From assembly GCA_963205465.1 (NCBI GenBank), contig CAUJKG010000253.1:1-7931 (forward strand): DNA of 7,931 nucleotides. The letters are read 5' to 3'. Made by a program: the position numbers and the translations under genes. This document shows positions 5,990 through 7,931 of this stretch, piece by piece; positions within the stretch are counted from its first letter, which is position 1; every line of letters begins with the position of its first letter. The notes beneath the pieces are model-generated. The model made no database searches and was not told where the DNA came from. It was given only the letters and a program-made list of their open reading frames with translations. The stretch comes from Pseudomonadota bacterium (GTDB lineage: Bacteria; Pseudomonadota; Alphaproteobacteria; Rhizobiales; Xanthobacteraceae).

Positions 5990-6997
5990 TTAACCGAGCT
6001 TGCCCATCGCTACCGCGGTATCGGCCATGCGGTTCGAGAAGCCCCATTCGTTGTCGTACCAGGAAAGAACGCGCACCAGCGTGCCATCCATCACCTTGGT
6101 CTGGTCGAGATGGAAGATCGACGAATGCGGATCATGGTTGAAGTCGATCGACACGTTGGGCTGGTCGGTGGTGCCGAGGATGCCCTTGAGCTGCTGGGCG
6201 CTCGCGCGCTTCACCGCTTCGTTGACTTCGTCCTTGCTCGTCGCCTTCTTCGCGATGAACTTGAAATCGACCACCGAGACGTTCGGCGTCGGCACGCGGA
6301 TGGAAACGCCGTCGAGCTTGCCGTTGAGTTCGGGCAGCACGAGGCCGACGGCCTTCGCAGCGCCCGTCGAAGTCGGGATCATCGAAAGTGCCGCGGCGCG
6401 CGCGCGATAGAGGTCCTTGTGCATCGTATCAAGCGTGGGCTGGTCGCCGGTATAGGCATGAATCGTGGTCATGTAGCCTTTTTCGATGCCGATGGAGTCG
6501 TTCAGGACCTTGGCGACCGGGGCGAGGCAGTTCGTGGTGCAGGAGGCGTTGGAAACGACCTTGTGCTCCGGCGCGAGCTTGTCGTGGTTCACGCCGTAGA
6601 CGACGGTGAGGTCGGCATTGTCGGCGGGTGCGGAGACGAGCACGCGCTTGGCGCCGGCAGCAAGATGTGCGGACGCCTTGTCCTTCGAGGTGAAGATGCC
6701 GGTGCATTCCAGCGCGATGTCGACGCCGAGTTCCTTGTGCGGGAGCTTCGCGGGATCGCGCTCCGCAGTCACCTTGATCGGGCCGAAGCCGACGTCGATG
6801 GTGTCGCCGGAAACTTTTACTTCACCGTTGAAGCGGCCATGCACGCTGTCGAAGCGAAACAGGTGGGCATTGGTCTCGACCGGCCCGAGGTCGTTGATCG
6901 CGACAACCTGAATGTCCTTGCGGCCATTTTCCGCGATCGCGCGCAGAACATTGCGGCCGATGCGGCCGAACCCATTGATTGCAACCCGAACAGCCAT
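5990..6997 (-). CDS. gap: Glyceraldehyde-3-phosphate dehydrogenase, type I
   Basis: A 335-residue phosphorylating dehydrogenase that oxidises glyceraldehyde 3-phosphate to 1,3-bisphosphoglycerate with NAD(P), acting as a cytoplasmic tetramer. The Rossmann fold begins VAINGFGRIGR (5-15); D36 in INDL is the residue that usually favours NAD. The active-site cysteine is C153 in SNASCTTNC and its partner histidine is H180 in TTIHAYTGDQ. The segment HKDLYRARAAALSMIPTSTGAAKAV, starting at residue 193, is typical. The C terminus contains SWYDNEWGFSNRM (312-324). GAGAGGA 11 nt before the ATG is a usable if distant Shine-Dalgarno. The gene follows tkt after 52 nt without a visible hairpin and is closed by the terminator at its 3' end. 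Confidence 0.97.
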   Translation of the reverse strand: MAVRVAINGFGRIGRNVLRAIAENGRKDIQVVAINDLGPVETNAHLFRFDSVHGRFNGEVKVSGDTIDVGFGPIKVTAERDPAKLPHKELGVDIALECTGIFTSKDKASAHLAAGAKRVLVSAPADNADLTVVYGVNHDKLAPEHKVVSNASCTTNCLAPVAKVLNDSIGIEKGYMTTIHAYTGDQPTLDTMHKDLYRARAAALSMIPTSTGAAKAVGLVLPELNGKLDGVSIRVPTPNVSVVDFKFIAKKATSKDEVNEAVKRASAQQLKGILGTTDQPNVSIDFNHDPHSSIFHLDQTKVMDGTLVRVLSWYDNEWGFSNRMADTAVAMGKLG

Positions 6998-7049
6998 TTC
7001 TCGTCACTTCCTCTCGACGTAATCAGCGCGCGGTGTGATTTGCCGCCGC

Positions 7050-7931
7050 TTATGCCGGCAACGCGTTCGTTGCCGTTTCCACGATTGCCTCGGTGGTGAT
7101 GCCGAAGCGCTGGTAAAGTTCCTTGTAGGGCGCGGACGCGCCGAAGCCGTTCATGCCGACGAAGTGTCCGCGCTCGCCGACGATCGCGTTCCAGCCCATG
7201 CGGATCGCCGCTTCGCAGGCGATCTTCACCGGCGCATTGCCGATGATCTTGTCGCGATAGGTTTCCGGCTGATCGAAGAAGAGGTCCATGCAGGGCACGG
7301 AGACAACCCGCGTCGGCACGCCCTGCTTTTCCAGCACGGCTTGCGCGGCAGCGCAGAGCGAAACCTCGGAGCCGGAAGCAAACAGCGAAACCTGCGCCTC
7401 GCCGCTTGCGGGGATAAGCTCATAAGCGCCCTGTTTGCAGGGATTGCCCTTCTCGTTCTTCAGGCGGAGCGTGGGCAGGTTCTGGCGCGTGAGCGCGAGT
7501 ACGCTCGGGCTTTGCTGCAAGCGCAGGGCCGCGTCCCAGCACTCCGCGGTTTCGACCTGATCGGCCGGACGAAACACGTAAAGGTTAGGGATCGCGCGCA
7601 GGGCCGCGAGATGCTCGACCGGTTGATGGGTCGGGCCGTCTTCGCCAACGCCGATCGAATCATGCGTCATTACGTGAATGACGCGCGTGCCCATGAGCGC
7701 CGCGAGACGCAGCGACGGGCGGCAGTAATCCGCGAAGACAAGGAAAGTGCCGGAGAAGGGAATCACGCCGCCATGCAGCGCCATGCCGTTCATCGCGGCC
7801 GCCATGGCGTGTTCGCGGATGCCCCAATGGATGAAGTGACCGGCGAAGTTGTCGGCGGAAACCGCCTTCATCGCCTTGGTGCGCGTATTGTTCGAGCCGG
7901 TGAGGTCGGCGGAGCCGCCGATCATTTCCGG
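7050..7931 (-). CDS. tkt: Transketolase, C-terminal part (cut by right edge)
   Basis: The last 293 residues of a protein normally about 660 long; translation begins outside the window. Transketolase uses thiamine diphosphate to move two-carbon ketol units between sugar phosphates in the pentose phosphate and Calvin pathways. The segment opens with PEMIGGSADLTGSNNT, then GIREHAM with the conserved cofactor-activating glutamate (E40 of the segment), FADYCRPSLRLAALM, and the transketolase signature around DSIGVGEDGPTHQP (91-104) with H102. The C-terminal domain includes SLFASGSEVSL and GMNGFGASAP. Whether it serves mainly a pentose phosphate or a Calvin cycle role cannot be told from this part. 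The first gene in transcription order here, it lies 52 nt before gap. Confidence 0.97.
   Translation of the reverse strand, partial: PEMIGGSADLTGSNNTRTKAMKAVSADNFAGHFIHWGIREHAMAAAMNGMALHGGVIPFSGTFLVFADYCRPSLRLAALMGTRVIHVMTHDSIGVGEDGPTHQPVEHLAALRAIPNLYVFRPADQVETAECWDAALRLQQSPSVLALTRQNLPTLRLKNEKGNPCKQGAYELIPASGEAQVSLFASGSEVSLCAAAQAVLEKQGVPTRVVSVPCMDLFFDQPETYRDKIIGNAPVKIACEAAIRMGWNAIVGERGHFVGMNGFGASAPYKELYQRFGITTEAIVETATNALPA

Noticed and set aside
5741..7099. Long plus-strand open frame opposite gap and the 5' part of pgk (452 codons).
   Set aside because: It is the antisense shadow of two highly conserved genes with GC-rich codon bias; the translation is rich in R, H, V and D with no recognisable domain, and it reads through the terminator hairpin.

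Overview
The window is a GC-rich stretch of bacterial chromosome in which every gene I can support lies on the minus strand. The protein sequences look like an alphaproteobacterium of the order Hyphomicrobiales (Rhizobiales), near the Bradyrhizobium / Rhodopseudomonas / Xanthobacteraceae branch. That placement comes from recalled family resemblance (inositol monophosphatase, GAPDH, ThiE-like protein, MotA-like membrane protein), not from a search. It looks like core genome: I see no insertion sequence, phage gene, CRISPR array, tRNA, rRNA or base-composition break.

Transcription runs from high to low coordinates. The first block is central carbon metabolism: the C-terminal part of transketolase (tkt, cut by the right edge), glyceraldehyde-3-phosphate dehydrogenase (gap), phosphoglycerate kinase (pgk) and a class I fructose-1,6-bisphosphate aldolase (fba). 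Together they cover the triose-phosphate part of glycolysis/gluconeogenesis plus the link to the pentose phosphate (or Calvin) pathway. Two well-formed intrinsic terminators divide the block: one directly after gap, only 27 nt before the pgk start, and one directly after fba.

The second block begins after the fba terminator. A divergent ThiE/TenI-like protein overlaps by 4 nt an exported Sel1-repeat protein. After a 90-nt gap come elongation factor P (efp) and an inositol-monophosphatase-family protein (suhB-like), only 3 nt apart. After 95 nt more, the left edge cuts a membrane protein that resembles the N terminus of a MotA/TolQ/ExbB-like protein of Rhizobiales.

No gap between genes exceeds 150 nt. 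I found no convincing new multi-gene system. The points most worth checking are the ThiE-like protein that appears to have lost most thiamine-phosphate-synthase active-site motifs, and the terminator plus very short leader without a visible Shine-Dalgarno sequence ahead of pgk.
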